A stretch of 8,137 nucleotides of DNA from assembly GCA_947460275.1 (NCBI GenBank), contig CANHHZ010000090.1:1-8137 (forward strand), given 5' to 3'. The position numbers and the translations under genes are program-made. The notes beneath the pieces were generated by a model that worked only from the letters and a program-made list of their open reading frames with translations, was not told the origin of the DNA and ran no database searches. Positions 1-6,198 of this stretch are shown in pieces. The stretch is from Sphingobacteriaceae bacterium. GTDB taxonomy: Bacteria; Bacteroidota; Bacteroidia; Sphingobacteriales; Sphingobacteriaceae. The number at the start of each line of letters is the position of its first letter. Position 1 is the first letter of the stretch.

Positions 1-588
1 CTACAAGTAGAAAATTCGGCGCACCTCGAAATTTACCATAAATCGAAATTGGTGCCAGGAGTAGAAAAAATGCCTTTCCCTAAAGTATTTTCATTTTTAG
101 CGCCAGTTTTCGAACATTTGGGAGGAAGTACATCGGGCTATGGATGGCAAGAAAAACCTAGCGTTTTTTATGCCTATAGTGGCATTGGCGTAGCACCAGT
201 AATTTGTTACGAAAGCATTTGGGGAAGTTGGGTTGCAGAGTCGGTAAAAAACGGAGCCCAATTTATTGCCATTATTACCAACGATGGGTGGTGGGGAAAC
301 ACATCGGGAAAAGACCAACATTTATTGTACGCCAAATTACGCGCTATAGAAACCAGACGTTGGGTAGCCCGATCAGCAAACACAGGTATTTCTGCCTTTA
401 TCAACCAAAAAGGAGATATTGTTAAACAAACCAAGTGGTGGACGAGAACAGCATTAAAAACAGACATCAATTTAAACGACGAGCTTACTTTTTATGTAAA
501 CAACGGAGATTTTGTAGCAAAAATTGCAGCAGTTTTGGCCCTAATTTTAGCTTTGTTTATTCCTTACAAAAAATGGATAAAGAAATAG
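1..588 (+). CDS. lnt: Apolipoprotein N-acyltransferase, C-terminal part (5' end outside window)
   Basis: Lnt transfers an acyl chain from a phospholipid to the alpha-amino group of the lipid-modified N-terminal cysteine of lipoproteins, at the periplasmic face of the inner membrane. Frame 1 is open from base 1, so the visible 195 residues are a fragment cut by the window edge; the in-frame TTG at 49 is not the start. Visible features are the nitrilase-fold segment YHKSKLVPGVEKMPF (about residues 12-26 of the fragment, whose K14 fits the catalytic lysine), VICYES with the catalytic cysteine C69 (codon 205-207), and the family block NDGWWG...HLLYAKLRAIETRRWVARSANTG. A hydrophobic segment near the end, followed by a lysine-rich tail, is the last membrane helix. 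The catalytic glutamate and the N-terminal helices lie outside the window. The stop is TAG at 586-588; nadE ends 11 bp away on the other strand. Confidence 0.93.
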   Translation, partial: LQVENSAHLEIYHKSKLVPGVEKMPFPKVFSFLAPVFEHLGGSTSGYGWQEKPSVFYAYSGIGVAPVICYESIWGSWVAESVKNGAQFIAIITNDGWWGNTSGKDQHLLYAKLRAIETRRWVARSANTGISAFINQKGDIVKQTKWWTRTALKTDINLNDELTFYVNNGDFVAKIAAVLALILALFIPYKKWIKK

Positions 589-599
589 ACTAGCAATTA

Positions 600-2240
600 T
601 TAATCCATGTATTTTCCTACTATTGGCATCCGGCGTCCCATGCCAAAAGCCTTTGGCGAAACCCGTAAAATTGGCGGTGTTTGGTAGCGCTTAAACTCGG
701 CAATGTTTACCATCTTTAACACACGTTTTACCAAAGCTTCGTCAAAACCTTGAGCAATAATGGCCTTTGAGCCCTTTTTCATTTCTATATGTTGAAATAA
801 AATTTCATCTAAAATGGCATAATCTGGCAAAGAGTCTGAGTCTTTTTGATCGGGCCTTAGCTCTGCCGAAGGCGGTTTTACAATGGTGTTTTCGGGTATC
901 AGTTCACTATCTTTATTGATGTATCGAGCCAACTCAAATACTTGGGTTTTATAAACATCGCCAATAACCCCAATTGCACCACACATATCGCCGTAAAGTG
1001 TTCCATAACCCACTGCACACTCGCTTTTGTTGGAGGTGTTGAGCAAAATGTAACCAAACTTGTTCGACACAGCCATAACCACAATACCGCGGCATCGAGC
1101 CTGAATATTTTCTTCTGTTAAGTTAAAAGGCAAACCTGAAAATGCTTCAGCTAACATGCCGTCAAAAGCATCAGCAGCGTGCTTAATTTCAATAATTTCA
1201 TGTTTGCACCCAAAATTATTTACCAAATCCAAGGCGTCTTTTACAGAGTGATCAGACGAATATTTAGAAGGCATTAAAACCGCCATTACATTTTCGGCAC
1301 CCAAAGCCTTGCAAGCCAATGCGCAAACCACAGCCGAGTCTATTCCTCCCGAAAGGCCTAAAACGGCTTTGGTAAAACCCGATTTTTTAAAATAATCTTG
1401 AATGCCCAAAATTAAAGCATCATGAATTTGGCTAATATCGCTTGCACGTTCTGGCAACGGATATTTAGTTTTTACGTTTTGAATTTCATCAACATCAAAA
1501 ACCTGTAAATCCTCGGCAAAATATTTCATTTCTGCTTTCAATTCACCAGCTTCATTAAACATCAACGAGCCTCCATCAAAAATGATTTCAGTTTGTGCCC
1601 CAACTTGGTTGACATAAAACAACGGGAGTTTGTATTTTTTGGCATTGTCCGAAAGTACCCGAATTCGGTCTTCATCATGCCTGTAATTAAATGGAGAAGC
1701 GGCAATGTTGATCATCAAATCTGGCGATTGCTTGATGAGCTCATCCATTGGGCACGACACATAAAGCGGATTATCGTTAATGTTCCATAAATCTTCGCAA
1801 ATGGTTAAGGCTATCTTTTTGCCTTTAAAATCAATGCACTCAAACTCGTAATTGGGCTCAAAATAGCGGTACTCGTCAAAAACATCGTAAGTAGGTAACA
1901 ATGCTTTTTTGGTTACTTTTTGCACAGCACCATCGGCCATAAAATAAGCGGCATTGTACAAATCTTTACCCTGCAAAACTTCATTTTTAATAGGTAAGCC
2001 AAGTATACAGGCAATACCTACACAATGTTTGGCAATTTGCTGTGCAGCAGCTTCGCAAAGGGAGATAAAATCATCAAACTCTAAAAAATCGCGTGGCGGA
2101 TACCCACAAATAGCCAACTCGGCAAAAACTACAATATCGGCACCTTCAGCCTTAGCCAAGGCAATATTATCTACAATTAATTGTGTATTTTTTTCGAAAT
2201 TACCAATATGGTAATTCAACTGAGCTAAAGCTATTTTCAT
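600..2240 (-). CDS. nadE: Glutamine-dependent NAD+ synthetase (fused glutaminase and synthetase)
   Basis: This enzyme makes NAD+ from nicotinic acid adenine dinucleotide, ATP and ammonia released from glutamine, the last step of NAD synthesis, in the cytosol. The 546-residue protein has two domains. Residues 1 to about 250 are a nitrilase-type glutaminase with E41 (VFAELAICGYPPRDF), K112 (KKALLPTYDVFDEYRYF) and C148 (LTICEDLWN) as the Glu-Lys-Cys triad. Residues about 270-546 are the ATP-pyrophosphatase synthetase with the P-loop SGGIDS (297-302), NTSNKSECAVGYGTLYGDM and the C-terminal MGRRMPI. All catalytic residues are present and the length is normal for the glutamine-dependent form. The ATG at 2238-2240 begins directly with the first glutaminase strand (MKIALAQLNYHIGN); no Shine-Dalgarno precedes it. 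It is divergent from gldB and convergent with lnt. Confidence 0.97.
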   Translation of the reverse strand: MKIALAQLNYHIGNFEKNTQLIVDNIALAKAEGADIVVFAELAICGYPPRDFLEFDDFISLCEAAAQQIAKHCVGIACILGLPIKNEVLQGKDLYNAAYFMADGAVQKVTKKALLPTYDVFDEYRYFEPNYEFECIDFKGKKIALTICEDLWNINDNPLYVSCPMDELIKQSPDLMINIAASPFNYRHDEDRIRVLSDNAKKYKLPLFYVNQVGAQTEIIFDGGSLMFNEAGELKAEMKYFAEDLQVFDVDEIQNVKTKYPLPERASDISQIHDALILGIQDYFKKSGFTKAVLGLSGGIDSAVVCALACKALGAENVMAVLMPSKYSSDHSVKDALDLVNNFGCKHEIIEIKHAADAFDGMLAEAFSGLPFNLTEENIQARCRGIVVMAVSNKFGYILLNTSNKSECAVGYGTLYGDMCGAIGVIGDVYKTQVFELARYINKDSELIPENTIVKPPSAELRPDQKDSDSLPDYAILDEILFQHIEMKKGSKAIIAQGFDEALVKRVLKMVNIAEFKRYQTPPILRVSPKAFGMGRRMPIVGKYMD

Positions 2241-2311
2241 TATAAACTATAAAAAGAATGCATTTAAAGCACCAAAAATCATTGACACCCTTGTTTTATT
2301 TATCAAAAAAT

Positions 2312-2319
2312 CAAAGCTA
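2312..2319 (-). promoter_or_regulatory. Candidate -7 element of the nadE promoter
   Basis: Read on the minus strand this octamer is TAGCTTTG, a full match to the Bacteroidota -7 consensus TAnnTTTG. It would start transcription near 2308 and leave a leader of roughly 70 nt before the nadE ATG. No TTTG or TTG is found at the usual 17-23 bp upstream, so the assignment rests on the -7 box and its position alone. In an AT-rich spacer a chance match is possible. Confidence 0.35.
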
Positions 2320-2350
2320 AACTAATTCAAAATATAATACTGCTTGTCAC

Positions 2351-2358
2351 TATATTTG
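2351..2358 (+). promoter_or_regulatory. Candidate -7 element of the gldB-patatin operon, very close to the ATG
   Basis: TATATTTG matches TAnnTTTG exactly. Its last base is only 6 nt before the gldB ATG at 2365, so if it is used the mRNA would start at or within a few bases of the start codon, giving an essentially leaderless message. No -33 TTTG/TTG is seen at the expected distance, so confidence is low. Confidence 0.33.
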
Positions 2359-2364
2359 TTCTCT

Positions 2365-3399
2365 ATGAAATCTAACATAAAACGTAGCCAAATTTATCTA
2401 TTTTTTTCGTGTGTATTGCTTTTTTTTTCGTGCCAACAAAACACAAGACCCAATACCGACGATATTATTCTTGATATCAAAATAGAACGTTTTGAGCACG
2501 ATTTATACCGGGGAAAGGGCGTAAAAGTTACTCAAACAGATAGCTTTTTGCGTAAAAAATACGGCGTTTTTTATGATGATTTTATGTATAGAATGGTTGG
2601 AAATCCGAGCATAAGCGCTACAGAAATGTTGGAGATTTTGTACAAAGACAAAGCTTATACAGACTTAAACCACGAGGTAGACAGTGTTTATCCTAATTTA
2701 AGAGATGTCGAAAAAGATTTAACGCAAACTTTCAAATACATTAAATATTATTACCCAAAAATAAAAACACCAAAGTTTGTTTCCTTTTTATCAGGCTTTG
2801 CCTATCAAATTCCAGTAGGCGATGATTATATAGGTATAGGCTTAGATATGTTTTTAGGAAGAGACAGCAAATTTTATGGCGCTATAGTGCAAAGCATACC
2901 TATGTATCAGTCGCAACGTTTTGAACCCAACTACATTGTACCCCGCGTTACCGAAGTGTTTGCCCGAGAAGAACTTTTTGCAGAACGCGATGAAGACCGA
3001 ACACTGATGGCAAAAATGATCCACAACGGTAAAATTCTGTACTTTATGGATCAAGTGCTACCTGAGAGCACACCAGATAGCGTAAAAATTGGTTATACCA
3101 GCAAACAATATCAATGGTGCAAAACTTACGAAGGAAATATATGGGGTTTGTTTTTGGAAAATGAACTTTTATATCAAAGTGATTTACAAAAAATACAAAC
3201 CTTTTTAACTGATGGCCCATTTACACCAGGCATTGGCGACAAAAGTGACTCGGCACCTAAACTGGGTGTTTGGCTGGGTTGGCAAATTGTGAAAAAGTAT
3301 ATGCAAGAAAATCCAAAGGTTACATTGCAAGAGTTGATGGCAGATCATGATGTGCAAAAAATTCTAACAAAGGCAAAATATAAACCAAAAGAAAATTAA
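2365..3399 (+). CDS. gldB: Gliding motility lipoprotein GldB
   Basis: GldB is an envelope lipoprotein required for gliding in Flavobacterium johnsoniae and kept in many Bacteroidota; its molecular activity is not established. The 344-residue product begins with a lipoprotein signal: basic MKSNIKRSQ, a hydrophobic stretch, and FFSC with the probable lipidated C23; an earlier FFSC (C16) duplicates it. The mature part carries blocks that I recognise from GldB proteins: DDYIGIGLDMFLG (around 155-170), MIHNGKILYFMDQVLP (about 220-236), KIGYTSKQYQWC, ENELLY and GWQIVKKYM near the end. No HExxH metal site is present. I chose the ATG at 2365 because an in-frame TTG at 2344 would put a non-family extension before the signal peptide. 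gldC, its partner in F. johnsoniae, does not follow; a patatin gene starts 19 bp downstream. Confidence 0.88.
   Translation: MKSNIKRSQIYLFFSCVLLFFSCQQNTRPNTDDIILDIKIERFEHDLYRGKGVKVTQTDSFLRKKYGVFYDDFMYRMVGNPSISATEMLEILYKDKAYTDLNHEVDSVYPNLRDVEKDLTQTFKYIKYYYPKIKTPKFVSFLSGFAYQIPVGDDYIGIGLDMFLGRDSKFYGAIVQSIPMYQSQRFEPNYIVPRVTEVFAREELFAERDEDRTLMAKMIHNGKILYFMDQVLPESTPDSVKIGYTSKQYQWCKTYEGNIWGLFLENELLYQSDLQKIQTFLTDGPFTPGIGDKSDSAPKLGVWLGWQIVKKYMQENPKVTLQELMADHDVQKILTKAKYKPKEN
2401..2432 (+). repeat. Direct repeat with T7 and T9 tracts inside the gldB signal peptide
   Basis: TTTTTTTCGTG occurs at 2401-2411 and again at 2422-2432, exactly 21 bp (7 codons) apart; the second copy is part of a nine-T run at 2420-2428. 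Each copy encodes FFSC. Slippage in either T tract would frameshift gldB within its first 23 codons, whereas recombination between the copies would delete 7 codons in frame and keep a lipobox. Confidence 0.85.
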
Positions 3400-3404
3400 A
3401 GACA

Positions 3405-3410
3405 AAGGAG
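3405..3410 (+). promoter_or_regulatory. Strong Shine-Dalgarno of the patatin gene
   Basis: AAGGAG, within AAAGGAG, ends 8 nt before the ATG at 3419, the classical spacing. It fixes the patatin start, and it stands out because none of the other starts in the window has a purine-rich ribosome-binding sequence, as is usual for Bacteroidota. Confidence 0.7.
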
Positions 3411-3418
3411 TTTCCGCT

Positions 3419-4210
3419 ATGATTAAAAATTCAACTAGTACTAAATCAGTGGGCATTGTTTTATCGGGAGGTGGTGTAAGAGGCATTGCACATTTAGGGG
3501 TGCTAAAAGCATGTATTAATGCAGGTATCAAAATTAATTTCGTTAGCGGTACAAGTGCCGGTGCTATTGTGGGTGCGTTTTACGCTGCTGGCATAGATCC
3601 AGAAGAAGGTTTAAACATTTTTTTGAAGACTAAACTTTTGCGCTTTATCCGTCCAGCATTGGGTTCTTTGGGTTTGGTAAATATTGAAAATACCGCAGCA
3701 ATTTTAAGAGAGCATATTCCTCAAAATAATATCGAAGATTTAAATGTTCCACTAACCATAGCCGCTACAAATTTTAGTGAAGGTAAATTGGTTTATTTTA
3801 AAGAAGGCCCTTTAATTAGGGCAGTACAAGCATCGAGCTGTATACCTGGTGTTTTTAAACCGATAATGATTGGGCAACATATGTATGTAGACGGCGGTAT
3901 TTTAAATAACTTTCCGGTCGAACCCTTATTAGAACATTGTGATTTCATTATTGGTTCCTCCTGCAACCATTTAAAACCCGTAAATAATATTACCAAAATA
4001 TCGAGTTTAGTACAACGAGCGGGCATCATGTCTATTAACCATGACATGGAGCGAAAAGCTAAATTTTGCAACCTGATGATAGAACCTAAAGGAATGGGTG
4101 AAATTAGCACCTTTGACACGAAGAAAGCAGAAACTATTTATTGGCTAGCTTACGAGGAAGCCTTAAAAACGCTACAACAAAACGAAGGCATTAAGGAGCT
4201 GTTAGCTTAA
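3419..4210 (+). CDS. Patatin-like phospholipase (RssA-type, cytosolic)
   Basis: This is a predicted serine lipid acyl hydrolase of the patatin family with a Ser-Asp dyad. In the 263-residue protein GGGVRG (17-22) forms the oxyanion hole, GTSAG (44-48) is the nucleophile elbow with S46, and DGG (158-160) supplies the catalytic D158. SSCIPGVFKP and the run from the DGG into NNFPVEPL are typical of the short single-domain bacterial patatins such as E. coli RssA. There is no signal peptide, membrane helix or extra domain, so it should act in the cytosol or on the inner membrane face; the larger outer-membrane patatins with a C-terminal barrel are excluded by length. It lies 19 bp behind gldB and probably shares its transcript. 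Its substrate cannot be told from sequence. It converges with comB, leaving 3 bp. Confidence 0.92.
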   Translation: MIKNSTSTKSVGIVLSGGGVRGIAHLGVLKACINAGIKINFVSGTSAGAIVGAFYAAGIDPEEGLNIFLKTKLLRFIRPALGSLGLVNIENTAAILREHIPQNNIEDLNVPLTIAATNFSEGKLVYFKEGPLIRAVQASSCIPGVFKPIMIGQHMYVDGGILNNFPVEPLLEHCDFIIGSSCNHLKPVNNITKISSLVQRAGIMSINHDMERKAKFCNLMIEPKGMGEISTFDTKKAETIYWLAYEEALKTLQQNEGIKELLA

Positions 4211-4213
4211 ACA

Positions 4214-4936
4214 CTACTTTTTATAGTTAAGCGAAACCAATCTTTCGCCTTCTAAAACGGGTATGGCTTCACAAATATCTATTTTTAAACAAAATTGAAC
4301 ATCATCTTCAATATTGAGTTGCGCCAACCTGTGGCTGTGCGATGATTTATACAAATAAGCTCTTAAATCGGCCTGTGCCAACAAAAACATGTCTTCGGCG
4401 GCTACACAACTATCGTCAAAATGGTTGAAATTTTTACGTAATAAATTTACCACCGCTCCGGCAAACAAGGTGTCTTCTAAATTAAATTTATCTTTCCACC
4501 CAGCACAAAGCAACAATACGTTTTTGTCTTGCGAAATGAGCCAATTGCTCAATGCTGTTAAATTTAAAAATGAACCGATAACAACTTGATAAGCATTTTC
4601 TCTAGCCATGTGTAAAGCTTTTGTACCATTGGTTGTAGTTAGCACGATAGTTTTACCATTTACTTTTTCTTTGGTGTATGAAAAAGGAGAGTTTCCAAAA
4701 TCGTAACCTTCTACCACCTCTCCATTGCGCTCGGCGGCCAATAAATAGCCACTATCAACAAAATTTAAGCAATCTTCTACCTGCGCTACCGGAATAATGG
4801 CCTTTGCACCATTGTCGATACCATAGGTGATAGAAGATGTAGCCCTCAGCACATCTATAACCACAACAATGCTATTGCTAATATCATAAAGATGTAACAG
4901 CGCCGGGGTTAGGCAAACTTCTATTTTTCGAGACAT
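4214..4936 (-). CDS. comB: 2-phosphosulfolactate phosphatase
   Basis: ComB hydrolyses 2-phosphosulfolactate to sulfolactate and phosphate with Mg2+; the reaction is known from archaeal coenzyme M synthesis, and homologues occur in many bacteria without coenzyme M. The 240-residue protein has the family blocks in order: EVCLTPALL (6-14), VIDVLRATSS (26-35), AAERNGE (67-73), GYDFGNSP (77-84), TTTNGT (100-105), LLCAGWK (142-148) and EDTLFAG (154-160); the acidic residues in the second and last are likely metal ligands. I chose the ATG at 4934-4936 (MSRKIEVCL) because the in-frame upstream codons from 4984 are encoded only by the 7-bp tandem repeat. No Shine-Dalgarno is present. It is the last gene of the minus-strand block, 90 bp after gcvT. 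No comA or comC is seen here, so its bacterial pathway role is open. Confidence 0.9.
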   Translation of the reverse strand: MSRKIEVCLTPALLHLYDISNSIVVVIDVLRATSSITYGIDNGAKAIIPVAQVEDCLNFVDSGYLLAAERNGEVVEGYDFGNSPFSYTKEKVNGKTIVLTTTNGTKALHMARENAYQVVIGSFLNLTALSNWLISQDKNVLLLCAGWKDKFNLEDTLFAGAVVNLLRKNFNHFDDSCVAAEDMFLLAQADLRAYLYKSSHSHRLAQLNIEDDVQFCLKIDICEAIPVLEGERLVSLNYKK

Positions 4937-4941
4937 TTTTT

Positions 4942-4983
4942 TGAGATGTGAGATGTGAGATATGAGATATGAGATATAAGACA
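4942..4983. repeat. Heptanucleotide tandem repeat upstream of comB
   Basis: On the + strand five consecutive units are TGAGATG, TGAGATG, TGAGATA, TGAGATA, TGAGATA (4942-4976), followed by a degenerate sixth, TAAGACA (4977-4983). The array ends 5 bp before the comB ATG (in transcription direction), so it lies in the leader or coupling region of comB. Units of 7 bp are not a multiple of 3, which argues against a coding role. Confidence 0.9.
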
Positions 4984-5028
4984 AGAATATACCATAGTGT
5001 AATATCTCAAATCTATTGTCTCAAATCT
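4951..5028. repeat. Long imperfect inverted repeat between gcvT and comB
   Basis: The segment 4951-4977 and the reverse complement of 5002-5028 agree at 22 of 27 positions; the inner 13 bp (4965-4977 against 5002-5014) differ at one. The loop is 24 nt (4978-5001). The left arm comes from the tandem heptamers and the right arm from the 13-bp direct repeat. In the minus-strand transcript this would form a long AU-rich hairpin that starts at the gcvT stop codon and ends about 14 nt before the comB ATG. Confidence 0.8.
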
Positions 5029-5031
5029 ATT
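5005..5031. repeat. 13-bp direct repeat at the gcvT 3' end
   Basis: TCTCAAATCTATT occurs at 5005-5017 and 5019-5031 with one intervening G, a 14-bp period, which is twice the 7-bp period of the neighbouring array. The second copy covers the gcvT stop codon (5027-5029). Each copy carries ATCTCA or GTCTCA, the complement of the heptamer core. Confidence 0.9.
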
Positions 5032-6106
5032 TATAAAAAGGAAACTTAACTACTTTAGCTTTTATCTTGTTATTTCTAATGTCGATAAAAATTTCTGTAC
5101 CTTCTTTAGCAAAATCTTTCTTTACATAGCCCATACCAATGGCTTTTTGCAACGACGGCGATTGGGTTCCCGAAGTTACCGTACCAATAGTATTGCCTTC
5201 AGCATCAACAATTGGATAATCGTGGCGAGGAATACCTCTGTCAATCATTTCAAAACCAACTAGTTTTTGAGCAACTCCAGCTTCTTTTTGGGCCAACAAA
5301 GCATCGGCATTGGTAAATTTTTTAGTGAATTTAGTAATCCATCCTAAACCAGCCTCAATTGGCGAGGTAGTATCATTTATATCGTTTCCGTATAAGCAAA
5401 AGCCCATTTCTAAACGTAAAGTATCACGAGCACCTAAGCCAATTGGTTTAATGCCGTAAGCGGCACCCGCTTCAAAAATGGCATCCCAAATTTGATTTCC
5501 GTATTCATTTTCAAAATAAATTTCGAAACCACCTGCGCCAGTATAACCCGTTGCCGAAACCAAAACGTTTTCAACTCCTGCAAAAACACCTTTTTTAAAG
5601 GTGTAATATTCCATCGAGGCCAAGTCCATATCGGTTAAACTTTGCAAAGCATCCGCAGCTTTTGGCCCTTGAATGGCTAAAAGTGAAGTTTTATCAGAAA
5701 TGTTATGCATTTTTACATTAGCCGTATTGAACTTTTGAATCCAATTCCAGTCTTTTTCAATATTAGAGGCATTAACTACCAACATGTACGATTTTTCGTC
5801 CATACGGTAAACCAATAAATCATCTACAATACCTCCGTTTTCGTTTGGTAAACAAGAATACTGCACCTTGCCATCGTATAATTTTGAGGCATCATTACTT
5901 GTTACACGCTGAATTAAATCCAAAGCGTTTTCGCCCTTCAAAATAAATTCGCCCATGTGGCTCACATCAAAAACGCCCACAGCATTACGTACTGTAGCGT
6001 GTTCGGCGTTAATGCCTTCGTACTGCACAGGCATGTTGTAACCTGCAAATGGCACCATTTTAGCGCCCAATGATATATGTTTTTCTGTTAATGCCGTATT
6101 TTTCAT
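5027..6106 (-). CDS. gcvT: Glycine cleavage system aminomethyltransferase (T protein)
   Basis: GcvT takes the aminomethyl group from the lipoyl arm of the H protein and passes the methylene to tetrahydrofolate, releasing ammonia; it is cytosolic. The 359-residue length is standard. Features are MVPFAGYNMPVQY (17-29), FDVSHMGE (46-53), GIVDDLLVY (92-100) with the D95-D96 pair at the folate/catalytic site, AIQGPKA (144-150), GYTGAGGFEIYF (187-198), LGARDTLRLEMGFCLYGNDI (224-243) and TSGTQSPSL near the C-terminus, so both the folate-binding and barrel domains are complete. I chose the ATG at 6104-6106 (MKNTALTEKH); a TTG at 6133 would add nine residues not expected in the family. The genes for H and P proteins are not in the window. 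comB follows after a repeat-filled 90-bp spacer. Confidence 0.96.
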   Translation of the reverse strand: MKNTALTEKHISLGAKMVPFAGYNMPVQYEGINAEHATVRNAVGVFDVSHMGEFILKGENALDLIQRVTSNDASKLYDGKVQYSCLPNENGGIVDDLLVYRMDEKSYMLVVNASNIEKDWNWIQKFNTANVKMHNISDKTSLLAIQGPKAADALQSLTDMDLASMEYYTFKKGVFAGVENVLVSATGYTGAGGFEIYFENEYGNQIWDAIFEAGAAYGIKPIGLGARDTLRLEMGFCLYGNDINDTTSPIEAGLGWITKFTKKFTNADALLAQKEAGVAQKLVGFEMIDRGIPRHDYPIVDAEGNTIGTVTSGTQSPSLQKAIGMGYVKKDFAKEGTEIFIDIRNNKIKAKVVKFPFYK

Positions 6107-6130
6107 TACTATTTTTAAAATAATTGCTTG

Positions 6131-6138
6131 CAAAAATA
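6131..6138 (-). promoter_or_regulatory. Candidate -7 element of the gcvT promoter
   Basis: On the minus strand this is TATTTTTG, a full TAnnTTTG match, placing a start near 6127 and leaving a leader of about 20 nt before gcvT. It lies just downstream of the putative rnhB terminator, which makes an independent gcvT promoter reasonable. The usual -33 TTG is not at the expected spacing. Confidence 0.4.
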
Positions 6139-6174
6139 CTAAGAAATTAACAATGTTTTGTCTTTATTTTCAGC

Positions 6175-6196
6175 AAAAAAGAACCTAAAAATAGGT
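6175..6196 (-). terminator. Probable intrinsic terminator after rnhB
   Basis: In the minus-strand transcript, ACCTA-TTTT-TAGGT (6196-6183) forms a 5-bp hairpin with a 4-nt loop, beginning 2 nt after the rnhB stop codon. It is followed by TCTTTTTT down to 6175. The stem is short, so termination may be partial. Confidence 0.5.
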
Positions 6197-6198
6197 GT

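Noticed and set aside
49..51. TTG as start of the leftmost coding region
   Set aside because: The frame stays open to base 1 and encodes the conserved Lnt lysine motif (YHKSK) before this codon, so the gene is simply cut by the window edge.
573..608. ATGGAT/ATCCAT inverted repeat spanning the lnt and nadE stop codons as a bidirectional terminator
   Set aside because: Only a 6-bp stem with a 24-nt loop and no flanking T-run; too weak to call.
1954..2214. 86-codon + strand open frame inside nadE
   Set aside because: It is antisense to the conserved glutaminase domain; serine- and lysine-rich composition is what the reverse frame would give.
3793..4119. 108-codon open frame on the minus strand inside the patatin gene
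   Set aside because: It is antisense to a clearly conserved gene, has no recognisable motif, and is best explained as a shadow frame.
4205..4232. GCTTAA/TTAAGC inverted repeat between patatin and comB as a shared terminator
   Set aside because: The 6-bp stem has a 16-nt loop, its T-run lies in the loop rather than after the stem, and the arms lie inside the two coding sequences.
4937..4984. N-terminal extension of ComB from an upstream start (SYISYLISHISHLKK)
   Set aside because: It is encoded by the 7-bp tandem repeat, has no family counterpart, and ComB proteins begin near KIEVCLTP.
4942..5031. CRISPR array
   Set aside because: Units are contiguous heptamers with no unique spacers and no cas genes nearby.
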